The notes: a model not told the origin generated them from the letters alone. 51,434 nucleotides of DNA from Bacillota bacterium (GCA_029549985.1 JAKPIB010000025.1:1-51434), one strand, 5' to 3'. Positions 16,872 to 25,303 are shown, counted from the first letter of the stretch. Program-made: numbers and translations.

Positions 16872-18368
16872 CTATAGCTCATCTATGTTTTCAAACAGCT
16901 GCTCAAGCTCCTCGTCGCTGTAGACGTGCTGGGGGAACTTGGTGAAATCCAGCTGCTTCTTTAAGGTCTGGTTCTGTCCGGCTGCCTCGGGAAGCTTTTG
17001 CAGATGGGCCATACGATCGGCCTTTGCTTCCTTTATGGTCGTGATATTGTTCTGATGCCAGCTTGAAAGTATCTTGTTTATAAAGGGCATCTTGTCCCTG
17101 GCGGTCAAAGCATACTCGGCAGCCAGGAGTATGAGCTCAAAGGACATGTTCCATTCCTCGGTCCATTGCTTGTACAGCTTGCGGTCTGCCAGGGTCACGT
17201 CCCTGACCTCCCCGGCCCGTTCCAGTACGGCCCTTATTTCGTTTTCTATATACTTTTTCCTCGAAAGCCACGCCTTGATCGACTCTTCGGTCAAAAGGCC
17301 GTTCCTTGCCCATTGGCGCAGCATATTGTCCAGGCTTTCGAAGCTGGTCATCTTTTTCCGGATGCACTGCTTGCAAGCCAGGAGTATGACACCATGCTCC
17401 AGCTTGCACTCTTCGGTCCAGGCATTATACATTTGTATATGCTCCGGGGCAGGTGAGGTATTTTTATATCCGAGCTGGCGGTAGATCTCCTTGATCTTGT
17501 CCGCCTTGTCGCTTGAGCTTTCCAGATGCCTTTTGATGTCCTTTGCCGAGATGATGCCCTTTTCATAAAGGGAGCTCAGTATCTTGTCCAGATATGCAAA
17601 GGTGGGTGACTGTACCTTGGTGGTCTCCCGGGCGGCCGCCAGGATGGAATCCAGGCTGAAGCCCCATTGATCCTGCCACTTTTTGCACATATCCAGCTCC
17701 GCCTGTGAAGGGATCCTGTGTATACCGAGATACTTGAGCACTGCCTGGGTGTTTTTGTAGCAGCTTTCCTGGGCCCTGATATATTCCTCGGCCTTCTGCA
17801 GGGTGTTGATGCCTTCCCGTGCCCAGCCCTCGGCTACCTTGTCCAGGTAGTTTATGCTGACCTTGCTGTTTTTTCTCGACACGCAAAACCTGACCATCAT
17901 GAGGATGACCTCTTTGGGCAGGTTCAGGACTTCTATCCAGTCATATATGCGCAGGTATTCCTGCGGGGACAGGAGGCGCTTGTCAAATATCTGCTGCAGG
18001 CTTTGGTTGAAATCCCTGTACTTATACAGGGTCTTTTCAGAATTCAGCCCCTTGTTGTATACAAGGTCCTTCAGGTTGTGGTACACGACCGACAGCTGGC
18101 CGTCCTCATCCTCTGAGACCGAAAGGACTCCCTGGCGCTCCCAGTACCTGAAGGCATTTTCAACCACTGAGGTCTCCAGGCCAAGGGCATCGGAAAAGGC
18201 CTGGATGGTGTTTTCACTGCAGTCCTGATTGTAGCATTGCATCAGGCCAAACAGGTATACCTTCACAAAGTCGCCGGGCGCTTTGAGCATAAACTCGTGA
18301 ATGAAGAGGTTTTCTACAGGGGTGATGTCAAATATGTGATTGTTGTCCGAGTGCCTGCAAAGTGACAA
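16872..18368 (-). CDS. DnaD-like primosomal protein with four DnaD repeats
   Basis: Protein of 498 aa, roughly twice the length of B. subtilis DnaD. Residues 14-104 form a winged-helix domain (FDITPVENLFIHEFM). Then come four DnaD_2-like repeats at about 134-200, 209-282, 296-367 and 380-450. Each has a pattern of the type W...L..ILLAA followed by L.KILSSW...GI. The C-terminal tail (YSDEELEQLFENIDEL) resembles the DNA-binding tail of DnaD proteins. It probably remodels origin DNA or bridges DnaA and the loader. The start is TTG at 18368 with AGGA upstream. It is transcribed with the DnaI-type gene. Confidence 0.85.
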   Translation of the reverse strand: MSLCRHSDNNHIFDITPVENLFIHEFMLKAPGDFVKVYLFGLMQCYNQDCSENTIQAFSDALGLETSVVENAFRYWERQGVLSVSEDEDGQLSVVYHNLKDLVYNKGLNSEKTLYKYRDFNQSLQQIFDKRLLSPQEYLRIYDWIEVLNLPKEVILMMVRFCVSRKNSKVSINYLDKVAEGWAREGINTLQKAEEYIRAQESCYKNTQAVLKYLGIHRIPSQAELDMCKKWQDQWGFSLDSILAAARETTKVQSPTFAYLDKILSSLYEKGIISAKDIKRHLESSSDKADKIKEIYRQLGYKNTSPAPEHIQMYNAWTEECKLEHGVILLACKQCIRKKMTSFESLDNMLRQWARNGLLTEESIKAWLSRKKYIENEIRAVLERAGEVRDVTLADRKLYKQWTEEWNMSFELILLAAEYALTARDKMPFINKILSSWHQNNITTIKEAKADRMAHLQKLPEAAGQNQTLKKQLDFTKFPQHVYSDEELEQLFENIDEL

Positions 18369-18494
18369 CTGAACTACCGTCCTTTTATATGTACTGGGGC
18401 GATAAATACCCTATCAAGCACTTATAATCTTATCACATCGGGAGATAATTTCAATATATATGTCTTTGTACAAGCTTCAATTTATCAAATGGAC

Positions 18495-18523
18495 TTGCTA
18501 AATCCTGCATCAGAGTGTAATAT
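18495..18523 (+). promoter_or_regulatory. Candidate promoter of the DUF1858 gene
   Basis: TTGCTA (18495-18500), 17-nt spacer and TAATAT (18518-18523), 31 nt before the ATG at 18554. Confidence 0.45.
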
Positions 18524-18553
18524 GATAGTATAAAGAACAAGGAGGTTTTTGTT

Positions 18554-18757
18554 ATGGCACAGGTTAGCAAAGATATGACCATTGCACAGGTTTTAGAGAT
18601 AGATCGCGGCACAGCTCCTATTTTCATGGAGTTCGGTTTGCACTGCCTGGGCTGCCCGGCAGCTACAGGTGAGAGCATTGTCGAAGCGGCTGCAGTTCAC
18701 GGCATAGACGCTGATGCTTTGGTAGAGGCTTTAAACGACTATCTGAAGGACAAATAA
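18554..18757 (+). CDS. DUF1858 domain protein (redox disulfide family)
   Basis: Protein of 67 aa covering a whole DUF1858 domain: MTIAQVLEI at the N-terminus, then GLHCLGCPAATGESI with the paired cysteines of a CxxC redox or metal site. The family is found alone or fused to hybrid-cluster proteins, and is thought to act in redox chemistry. AAGGAGG precedes the ATG, and a terminator follows, so the gene is monocistronic. Confidence 0.88.
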   Translation: MAQVSKDMTIAQVLEIDRGTAPIFMEFGLHCLGCPAATGESIVEAAAVHGIDADALVEALNDYLKDK

Positions 18758-18774
18758 GCATGCATCAAGCCAAG

Positions 18775-18804
18775 AAGCTCTTCCGGCATCGGAAGGGCTT
18801 TTTT
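18775..18804 (+). terminator. Terminator after the DUF1858 gene
   Basis: AAGCTCTTCCG (18775-18785) pairs with CGGAAGGGCTT (18790-18800) across a 4-nt loop (one G-T pair), followed by a T-run. Confidence 0.85.
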
Positions 18805-18864
18805 AGTATAGAAATGCAAAATTACGCAGTTATCGATTTACAGGCCGGAAAAAGCAGGATTATC

Positions 18865-18945
18865 TGTGGATAATGTGGATATAAATGTTAATAAATAAGA
18901 TATATTCCTGAAATGTCGAAGATATTTGAACGATTATGTGGATAA
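18865..18945 (+). promoter_or_regulatory. DnaA-box cluster with an embedded Spo0A box
   Basis: Three matches to the DnaA box TGTGGATAA lie in an AT-rich intergenic stretch: perfect at 18865-18873, 8/9 at 18874-18882 (directly abutting) and perfect at 18937-18945. A Spo0A-box core TGTCGAA lies between them at 18914-18920. The cluster ends about 30 bp before a good promoter for the flavoprotein gene, so DnaA (and Spo0A) may control that promoter or replication. There is no dnaA or dnaN nearby, so a canonical oriC is not claimed. Confidence 0.6.
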
Positions 18946-18973
18946 TTATATAAAATATTCGGCATTATTCTGG

Positions 18974-19002
18974 TTGCATTGGCCCGTTGTTTCTGGTATT
19001 AT
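18974..19002 (+). promoter_or_regulatory. Promoter of the COG2509 flavoprotein gene
   Basis: TTGCAT (18974-18979), 17-nt spacer and TATTAT (18997-19002), the latter preceded by TGG like an extended -10. The start codon is at 19046. Confidence 0.6.
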
Positions 19003-19045
19003 CCTTTGGGCGTTTTGTTCATTCAGCAAGCAGGAGGGTATCACG

Positions 19046-20491
19046 GTGTTTAAGGATCGGTATGATGTGGTTATCATCGGTGCAGGCCCGGCGGGGATTT
19101 TCACTGCCATTGAGCTGTCCAGGCGCCAAAGCGGGTTGTCTGTACTGATCGTTGACAAGGGACGAGAAATAAGCAAGCGGATCTGCCCTGCCCGGGAGAC
19201 GGGCAAGTGCATGAACTGCCGACCCTGCGCCATCGTCAGCGGCTGGTCCGGCGCAGGGGCATTCAGCGACGGCAAGCTGTCTCTGAGCCCTGAAGTCGGC
19301 GGCAGGATCCTGGACTATATGGATCATGCAGAAGCGGTCGAGCTCATAAAATATACCGACAGCATCTATTTGGACTTTGGCGCGGATGCCCAGGTGCACG
19401 GCCTCAACACGGCCAGGGTCGAGGAGATCAAGTACGAGGCGATGAAGCACAACATCCAGCTCATACCCTGCGGCGTACGCCACCTGGGTACTGAAAAGGC
19501 ATTCAAGCTGCTAAAGCGAATGTATGAATACCTAATGGATGAAACCAATACAGAGTTCAGTGAGCTGACCGAGGCAAAGGATATCATCGTCGAAGACGGC
19601 AGGGTAACGGGTATCGTCCTTGAAAAGCGGGGCTGCGAGACAAGGACTGTCAAGTGCAGCTATCTTGTGCTGGCACCTGGGCGCGATGGCGCTGAATGGC
19701 TCTCCGACCAGGCAAAGAAGCTCGGGATCACTACATTCAATAATGAAGTGGATATCGGAGTCCGGGTCGAAGTGCCCAACGCAGTGATGGACCATCTGAC
19801 CAGGGATCTGTATGAAGCCAAGCTGGTGTACTATTCGGATACCTTTGAAAACAAGGTGAGGACCTTCTGCATGAACCCCGGAGGTGTCGTTTCCGAGGAG
19901 CATTATGACGGAAGGATAGCCGTGGTGAACGGGCACAGCTATGCTGACAGCAATCTGAAGACCGACAATACCAACTTTGCGGTCCTTGTTTCCACCAGGT
20001 TTACAGAGCCCTTCAACCAGCCCATCGAATACGGCAAATATGTGGCGCAGCTGGGCAATATGCTGACCGGTGGCGGGATCATGATACAACGCCTGGGCGA
20101 CCTTCTGATGGGCAGGAGGACCGATGCCAGCCGCCTTAAGAAGTCTGTAACGAAGCCGACCCTGGCCAGCGCTGTGCCGGGCGACCTTAGCTATGTCCTG
20201 CCCCAGAGGTATCTGACCTCGATCGTGGAAGCCCTGAAGGCCTTTGACAAGCTGGCTCCGGGGCTGTACAGCAGGGATACGCTCCTCTACGGCGTCGAGG
20301 TCAAGTTCTACAGCAGCAAGGTGCAGGTGAACAACAGGTTTGAGACGGAAGTCAAAAACATGTATGCCATCGGCGACGGGGCAGGTATAACCCGGGGCCT
20401 GATGCAGGCGTCGGCCACCGGCATCTGCGTGGCGCGAAACATACTTGACAAATGCGGCGCAGAGCACCGCGAAGGGCTTACTGTAGGCTGA
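19046..20491 (+). CDS. FAD-dependent dehydrogenase (COG2509 type)
   Basis: Protein of 481 aa. The N-terminal FAD-binding motif is DVVIIGAGPAGIFTAIELS. It is followed by a Cys-rich segment (CPARETGKCMNCRPCAIVSG) and WSGAGAFSDGKLSLS, which define the uncharacterised COG2509 flavoproteins. The C-terminus has the second FAD motif (MYAIGDGAGITRGLMQASATG). Substrate unknown; the cysteines may form a redox-active disulfide or bind a metal. The start is GTG 19046, 8 nt after AGGAGG; an upstream in-frame ATG at 18926 would include the promoter and has no SD. Four tRNA genes follow under their own promoter. Confidence 0.85.
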   Translation: MFKDRYDVVIIGAGPAGIFTAIELSRRQSGLSVLIVDKGREISKRICPARETGKCMNCRPCAIVSGWSGAGAFSDGKLSLSPEVGGRILDYMDHAEAVELIKYTDSIYLDFGADAQVHGLNTARVEEIKYEAMKHNIQLIPCGVRHLGTEKAFKLLKRMYEYLMDETNTEFSELTEAKDIIVEDGRVTGIVLEKRGCETRTVKCSYLVLAPGRDGAEWLSDQAKKLGITTFNNEVDIGVRVEVPNAVMDHLTRDLYEAKLVYYSDTFENKVRTFCMNPGGVVSEEHYDGRIAVVNGHSYADSNLKTDNTNFAVLVSTRFTEPFNQPIEYGKYVAQLGNMLTGGGIMIQRLGDLLMGRRTDASRLKKSVTKPTLASAVPGDLSYVLPQRYLTSIVEALKAFDKLAPGLYSRDTLLYGVEVKFYSSKVQVNNRFETEVKNMYAIGDGAGITRGLMQASATGICVARNILDKCGAEHREGLTVG

Positions 20492-20522
20492 ACAAAATTA
20501 TGATTGAACCATCAATTACTAG

Positions 20523-20551
20523 TTGACATATATGTTGACTTGTTGTATTAT
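20523..20551 (+). promoter_or_regulatory. Strong promoter of the tRNA cluster
   Basis: TTGACA (20523-20528), exactly 17 nt, then TATTAT (20546-20551), about 35 nt before the first tRNA. Confidence 0.75.
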
Positions 20552-20585
20552 ATAATTCGTTCGCGGCAAAAACGGGAACGATACT

Positions 20586-20661
20586 GACCCATTAGCTCAG
20601 GAGGTAGAGCACTTGACTTTTAATCAAGGTGTCCGGCGTTCGAATCGCCGATGGGTCACCA
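20586..20661 (+). tRNA. tRNA-Lys (anticodon TTT)
   Basis: Acceptor GACCCAT pairs with ATGGGTC. The anticodon loop is CTTTTAA between TTGA and TCAA arms, and the T loop is GTTCGAATC. CCA is encoded (20659-20661). Confidence 0.97.
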
Positions 20662-20668
20662 CCTTTCT

Positions 20669-20743
20669 GGCCCCTTGGTCAAGTGGTTAAGACATCGCCC
20701 TTTCACGGCGGTAACAGGGGTTCGAATCCCCTAGGGGTCACCA
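20669..20743 (+). tRNA. tRNA-Glu (anticodon TTC)
   Basis: Acceptor GGCCCCT pairs with AGGGGTC (one G-U). The anticodon loop is CTTTCAC and the T loop is GTTCGAATC. CCA is encoded at 20741-20743. Confidence 0.97.
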
Positions 20744-20798
20744 CTTTTGAAAGTTAGGATTTGGAGCTACAGACACTCTGGGTCCTGACTTTCCATAT

Positions 20799-20875
20799 GG
20801 CCCGGTAGTTCAGTTGGTTAGAATGCCAGCCTGTCACGCTGGAGGTCGACGGTTCGAGCCCGTTCCGGGTCGCCA
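20799..20875 (+). tRNA. tRNA-Asp (anticodon GTC)
   Basis: Acceptor GGCCCGG pairs with CCGGGTC. The anticodon loop is CTGTCAC and the T loop is GTTCGAGCC. CCA is encoded at 20873-20875. Confidence 0.97.
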
Positions 20876-20878
20876 TTC

Positions 20879-20954
20879 GCTGGTGTAGCTCAATCGGCAG
20901 AGCAGCTGATTTGTAATCAGCAGGTTAACGGTTCAAGTCCGTTCACCAGCTCCA
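20879..20954 (+). tRNA. tRNA-Thr (anticodon TGT)
   Basis: Acceptor GCTGGTG pairs with CACCAGC. The anticodon loop is TTTGTAA and the T loop is GTTCAAGTC. CCA is encoded at 20952-20954. Only 3 bp after tRNA-Asp. Confidence 0.97.
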
Positions 20955-20957
20955 AGA

Positions 20958-21001
20958 AAAACCCGCATTCCGTCATGGTTTGCGGGTTTTGTTTTTTTTT
21001 C
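20958..21001 (+). terminator. Terminator of the tRNA operon
   Basis: AAAACCCGCA (20958-20967) pairs with TGCGGGTTTT (20981-20990), then a long T-run. The stretch from here to 21210 holds nothing I can support as a gene. Confidence 0.9.
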
Positions 21002-21210
21002 TCATATGCCTTGTTCATGCCATTCGGTCACTATTTGGCGGCTGTAGCAGATTGGGTCTGATTACAAGAAGCTGCTTGAAATATGTATTTATCATCTTCT
21101 GTACGTATATAACGCAGAACCAATCTGGGTGTCTGAACAGTGAACCTATGATCGGCCATTTTTGCACCACCTGCTGCTAGACCTGGTTTTACTGGCTGCT
21201 GCTTCCGGGG

Positions 21211-22419
21211 CTAGCTACTTATCTCGCTCAGCTTGCCCATAAAGAGTATCGTACCCGTTGTGTCATCGGTTATCACGAACACAAATGGCCTGTTGGCTAT
21301 GAAGGAGACCTGGTCGGCAGCGGCTGATTCCCTCATTTCAACGACTGTTACTCCGGCAGCCTTGCTGCCCTCCTCGTTCACCTCGATGACCGCCTTGTGG
21401 AGCACCCGGGCGATAAACAAGCCGGGATGTATGTCTGAAAAGTCCGCGCCCGGTCCGAAAGCCTCTTCCATCCCCAGGGCTGCCAGGCCGGCATTCAGGT
21501 TCTTTATCCCGTATTCCAGCCTGAACTTCGGGATCTGGAGCATGGCATCCTCGACCTCGGTCATAGAGGTCCTTATTTTCTGCCACTTGTCAGCATCAAG
21601 GGCATCTATGAAATCGTTTATGTTTATGCCTTCATCAGGAAGGATCAGGTACATGGACAGCTTGTTGCTGCCGTAGGGAAGGCGTACTGCCTGGTAGTTG
21701 TCTCCCTTTGTATATTCGAGGGTCCCCTTGCGGCTCATCATATCGACAGTCTGGGTCTGGCCGTTCAAAGCCTGGAAGGTGGCGCTGAAGGTATCCTTGG
21801 GGTCGAATCTGTACTTCCATTGGCCTTTGAAGTATACGGCGTTGATAAGATACATGACGGTGTCCGTATCGATCGAATCTATCATTTTCTCGATCATGCC
21901 TGAGGTCTTGTCCTTTATCCAGCTGTTGATGGTATCGGGGGCATCGCTTTTCGAAAAATCCAGCTCCCTGACCAGGACGTCAAAGGTATCCTTGTTGAGG
22001 TCAAGAAAGCCCTGCTTTATCGGATAGCCATCTCTTATCCAGATGGAGTTGGCTATGTTGAGCGTTGTTTTACTGTCAACCTTCTCAAGATGCCTGAGCA
22101 GCTCCTTGTAGCTCTCATTTACTACGCTTCTGTCAAGGGCATCAAAGCCCAGGGCCCGGCCCATCCCATCCAGTGTGGTCGAGGCCGCGCCGTTGTATGT
22201 CATGGTCAGGGCCGTTGATATGCTGAAGGGGGACATAAATACGGAGCTGTCGGCATCCTCCTTGTTGAGCTCCTTGAATATGTCGAATCCAAATCTGGTG
22301 TTGGCATCTACGACCAGGCCGCTTACCTTGTCAAGATCTGCTCCTCCTGCCACGCTGCAGCCTGCAAGTACTGAGATAAGCACTACCATGCCCAGTATGA
22401 GCGCAAGTGCCCTGTACAT
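21211..22419 (-). CDS. Lipoprotein serpin (serine/cysteine protease inhibitor)
   Basis: Protein of 402 aa. A signal peptide ends in the lipobox VLAGC (Cys about residue 21), so it is probably anchored on the outer face of the membrane. The rest is a complete serpin: SVFMSPFSISTALTMTYNGA, NAVYFKGQWKYRFDP, the hinge EVNEEGSKAAGVT and the signature ANRPFVFVITDDTTGTILFMG. The small residues in the hinge suggest an inhibitory rather than a non-inhibitory serpin. The reactive bond should lie in or next to M362-R363-E364-S365, but P1 cannot be fixed by eye. A strong GAGGAGG SD precedes the ATG. It is transcribed alone, converging on the tRNA terminator. Confidence 0.93.
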   Translation of the reverse strand: MYRALALILGMVVLISVLAGCSVAGGADLDKVSGLVVDANTRFGFDIFKELNKEDADSSVFMSPFSISTALTMTYNGAASTTLDGMGRALGFDALDRSVVNESYKELLRHLEKVDSKTTLNIANSIWIRDGYPIKQGFLDLNKDTFDVLVRELDFSKSDAPDTINSWIKDKTSGMIEKMIDSIDTDTVMYLINAVYFKGQWKYRFDPKDTFSATFQALNGQTQTVDMMSRKGTLEYTKGDNYQAVRLPYGSNKLSMYLILPDEGININDFIDALDADKWQKIRTSMTEVEDAMLQIPKFRLEYGIKNLNAGLAALGMEEAFGPGADFSDIHPGLFIARVLHKAVIEVNEEGSKAAGVTVVEMRESAAADQVSFIANRPFVFVITDDTTGTILFMGKLSEISS

Positions 22420-22482
22420 AAGGAAACCTCCTCTTATTTACCGTTCACTTCAACTGACGCACAGGGGCCTGAAATTGTTCCG

Positions 22483-23331
22483 CTACACCCTTAAAAAACC
22501 TTTGCCGAAAACCTCGCTGGTATTGGTTATAGATATGAAGGCCTCACTGTCGTTTTCCTTTATATAGGTCCGAAGGCGCTGGGCCTGGGTGGCGTTCAAG
22601 GCTGTGAGGATGAGGTATTTCTCACTATGGGTGAATGCCCCGTAGCCCTTCCAGATCGTGGCTCCCCTGTGCAGCTTCTCATTTATATAGGCGCAGATCG
22701 GCTCCGGGTTTTCCGTTATGATCATCAATGATTTCTTTCTGTTGATGCTGTCTATCACCGAATCCACTATCACAGACTTTGAAAGCAGCCCCAGGACGGA
22801 GTACATGCAGGTCTTTATATCAAAAACGAACACCGTTGAAAAGGCTATCAGAAAGTCGGTGCACAAAAGTGCCTTGCCTATGTCAAGGGATGTATAGCGC
22901 TTCATGATCATGGCGGCTATTTCCGTACCTCCGGTGCTTGCTGCATTGTTGAAAAGGATGGCTGACCCGACACCGGGCAGAAGGACGCTGAACATCAGCT
23001 CCAATAAAGGCTCGTTCGTCAGCGGCTTGTTCATGGGAAGGTATATCTCAAACAGCTTTATCAGGGTCGAGTACAGGATACTGCAATATACGGTCTTGAA
23101 GCCAAAGCTCCTTCCGAGCAGCAAAAAGCCCAGCAGGATGAACAGGACGTTTATTATGAGCATAAATGTCCCCGGTGTCAGAAGCGAGCTCATGGAGCCG
23201 AAGATGATGGATAGGCCGCTGACACCGCCGGTCGAAAATTTGTTGGGAAACTTGAAAAAATAAACGCCGGCTGCTACCAGAGCCGACCCTATGGTCAAGT
23301 AACTATATTCCTTTACTTTGCTGAGCACCAT
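22483..23331 (-). CDS. YitT family membrane protein (DUF161/DUF2179)
   Basis: Protein of 282 aa. Five or six membrane helices come first, with the motif KFSTGGVSGLSIIFG typical of the family. A C-terminal cytoplasmic DUF2179 domain (MIITENPEPICAYINEKLHRG, then HSEKYLILTALNATQAQRLR) follows. Such proteins may be transporters; no substrate is known. An AGGGGG SD is spaced 8 nt from the ATG on the minus strand. It lies between the serpin and a Spo0E-like gene, all on the minus strand. Confidence 0.9.
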   Translation of the reverse strand: MVLSKVKEYSYLTIGSALVAAGVYFFKFPNKFSTGGVSGLSIIFGSMSSLLTPGTFMLIINVLFILLGFLLLGRSFGFKTVYCSILYSTLIKLFEIYLPMNKPLTNEPLLELMFSVLLPGVGSAILFNNAASTGGTEIAAMIMKRYTSLDIGKALLCTDFLIAFSTVFVFDIKTCMYSVLGLLSKSVIVDSVIDSINRKKSLMIITENPEPICAYINEKLHRGATIWKGYGAFTHSEKYLILTALNATQAQRLRTYIKENDSEAFISITNTSEVFGKGFLRV

Positions 23332-23434
23332 TTATGACCCCCTGCAAGATGGATTTACCCACTAATATTTTATCAGCTGCAAGGCAAAAAGAGAATCTTT
23401 CAGGCAAATTTCACAAGCATCCTGACCCAGTTCA

Positions 23435-23590
23435 TCAAGTAGTCTCCCTCAGCTTTATGATATTGTATTGAGTTATCAGCTCATCCAGCTTTCGGCTGAT
23501 CTCCAGGACCTCCTCATCGGTCAGGCTGCCCTTCTCGTTGATCTTATCCTCGAGATCCTTGCGAAAGGCGTCTATAATTTCTTTTGTCAT
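23435..23590 (-). CDS. Spo0E-like aspartyl-phosphate phosphatase
   Basis: Small gene of 51 codons read from the minus strand: it starts MTKEIIDAFRKDLEDKIN, has the Spo0E-family signature SRKLDELITQY in the second half and ends IIKLRETT. The pattern SxxLDxxI is the catalytic/contact helix by which Spo0E, YisI and YnzD dephosphorylate Spo0A~P. Length (45-90 aa) is typical. The SD is weak (GGTGA about 10 nt upstream). It implies a Spo0A phosphorelay and hence a sporulating host. No terminator separates it from the YitT gene 104 bp downstream. Confidence 0.75.
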   Translation of the reverse strand: MTKEIIDAFRKDLEDKINEKGSLTDEEVLEISRKLDELITQYNIIKLRETT

Positions 23591-23782
23591 CAAGTCATTT
23601 CACCACATTTTTACAGTTTATAGGTCACACCAAGCACTTATTGTAACATTATGTTTCCTGGAATGATAGCTTTTTCGTTAGTTAATTTTTATACAAGCGC
23701 TATGGTGGGAGCATATATTTCTAATATTCGGAGGGACAACGGCATATAGTGACTATAGCTGATATTAAGGGAAGTGATTCAT

Positions 23783-25303
23783 ATGAGACCGCAGCCCAAA
23801 AAAACCTTGAAGCTTGCATTGATTGCAGCACTGATTACAGCTTTGGCGGTTTGCCCGCTAATAATCTATGTCTCGTCAACTCCCGGGCACGGCCAAAACC
23901 CTGTTCTCGAAAGAGCTGCAAAGAGTCTGAATAGATATGAGATATCCGTAGACTTCGATCCGGCTGCAGGGATGCTATACTGTGATCAGAGTATCGTATA
24001 TATAAACAGGACGGACAAGGATTTAACACATATTTATTTTCATCTGTATCCCAATGCATACAAATATGAAGACAGGCCTGTGTTTCCACAGGAAGACATG
24101 CCCAGGGCATATCCTGACGGCTTTTCGTCCGGGTATCTTGAGCTTGAGGATGTCACAGTCGACGGCAGGGGCTGCCTTTATACCGTCGGTGGACATAGTG
24201 ACAGCCTGCTCATGCTGGTGCTTGATAACAGCCTGGCGCCCGGAGAAAGCACGACAATCGGATTCAAGTATAGCGTAAAGCTTCCATACTGCCTGGGGAG
24301 GTTTGGTTACGGCGACCATACATACAAGGCCGCCAACTGGTATCCCATTGCCTGTGTCTATGATGAAAACGGATGGAATCTCGACAGGTATTACCCGATC
24401 GGAGACCCCTTCTACAGCGAAGCCGCCAACTACTATGTGACCATCAGGGCTCCTTATGGATACATCCTTGCAACCACAGGCGATATTCTAAGCATGCGGG
24501 AAAAGGACGGCATTGCCGTCTGGACCATAAAAGCCCTTGCGGTACGCGATTTTGCCTGGGTGGCCAGCGACAGGTTCAAGGTGCTCAGTCGGAAGGTCGG
24601 TAAAACCATGGTACACTCCTACTATTTTTCATCCCATGGCGACATGGCGCTGGATTATGGCGCATCGGCCATCGAAGCCTTCAACTCCGCCTTCGGTGAG
24701 TACCCATACAAGCAGTTTTCCATAGTTGAGGCCGATTTTTATATAGGGGGCATGGAATATCCCAACCTGGTCATGATCGACCACAGTCTCTACTCCTCAG
24801 GCACATTCAAGTGGCTGGAGCTTATCATAGCCCATGAGACAGCCCACCAGTGGTGGTACGGCCTGGTCGGCAACAACCAGATCAAGGATGCCTGGCTTGA
24901 TGAAGGGCTAACTGAGTATTCAACCGTGCTGTACTATGGCCTCCGCTACGGCAGGGAAAAGGAGGAGGAGATGTACCGGAATGAGATCGCCTGGGGCAAA
25001 TACAGGTATATACAGGAGCTGGCCCTGTCCGAGCCTGACATCGATCAGACGATCCACAAGCCCGCCTATGAGTTTCCGGACTGGTACATCTACGATGCCC
25101 TGGTATATGGCAAGGGTGCTGTCATGTTCCACGGCATCAGGAAGCAGATCGGGGATCAGATGTTTTTTGATGTCCTGAAGCAATATTATGAAAAATTCAG
25201 GTTCTCCAATGCCGGCAAGGATGATTTGATAGGCGTATTGAACAGCATCACCGGCAGGGACTGGGAGGGGTACTTAGATAAGTGGCTTTATGACGACAAT
25301 TAA
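23783..25303 (+). CDS. M1 family zinc metallopeptidase, membrane-anchored
   Basis: Protein of 506 aa. It has an N-terminal membrane anchor or signal (about residues 8-30), then a beta-rich M1 N-domain and the gluzincin site H351-E352-x-x-H355 (HETAHQWW) with the third ligand E374 in WLDEGLTEY. The spacing HExxH-x18-E is canonical. YIGGMEYPNLVMID corresponds to the GxMEN-like substrate loop, here GGMEY. It lacks the long C-terminal domain of larger M1 aminopeptidases. Likely an extracytoplasmic aminopeptidase. ATG 23783 is preferred over GTG 23774 because AAGGGAAG is 8 nt before it. Confidence 0.88.
   Translation: MRPQPKKTLKLALIAALITALAVCPLIIYVSSTPGHGQNPVLERAAKSLNRYEISVDFDPAAGMLYCDQSIVYINRTDKDLTHIYFHLYPNAYKYEDRPVFPQEDMPRAYPDGFSSGYLELEDVTVDGRGCLYTVGGHSDSLLMLVLDNSLAPGESTTIGFKYSVKLPYCLGRFGYGDHTYKAANWYPIACVYDENGWNLDRYYPIGDPFYSEAANYYVTIRAPYGYILATTGDILSMREKDGIAVWTIKALAVRDFAWVASDRFKVLSRKVGKTMVHSYYFSSHGDMALDYGASAIEAFNSAFGEYPYKQFSIVEADFYIGGMEYPNLVMIDHSLYSSGTFKWLELIIAHETAHQWWYGLVGNNQIKDAWLDEGLTEYSTVLYYGLRYGREKEEEMYRNEIAWGKYRYIQELALSEPDIDQTIHKPAYEFPDWYIYDALVYGKGAVMFHGIRKQIGDQMFFDVLKQYYEKFRFSNAGKDDLIGVLNSITGRDWEGYLDKWLYDDN

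Noticed and set aside
18758-19045. Chromosomal origin oriC
   Set aside because: DnaA boxes are present, but dnaA and dnaN are not in the window and there are only three boxes; a regulatory site is the safer reading.
18926-19045. N-terminal extension of the COG2509 flavoprotein from ATG 18926
   Set aside because: It would include a DnaA box and the promoter, has no SD, and the FAD motif follows the GTG at 19046 directly.
20980-21180. 66-codon frame after the tRNA cluster
   Set aside because: It starts inside the terminator, has no SD and shows an unnatural Cys/Phe-rich composition.
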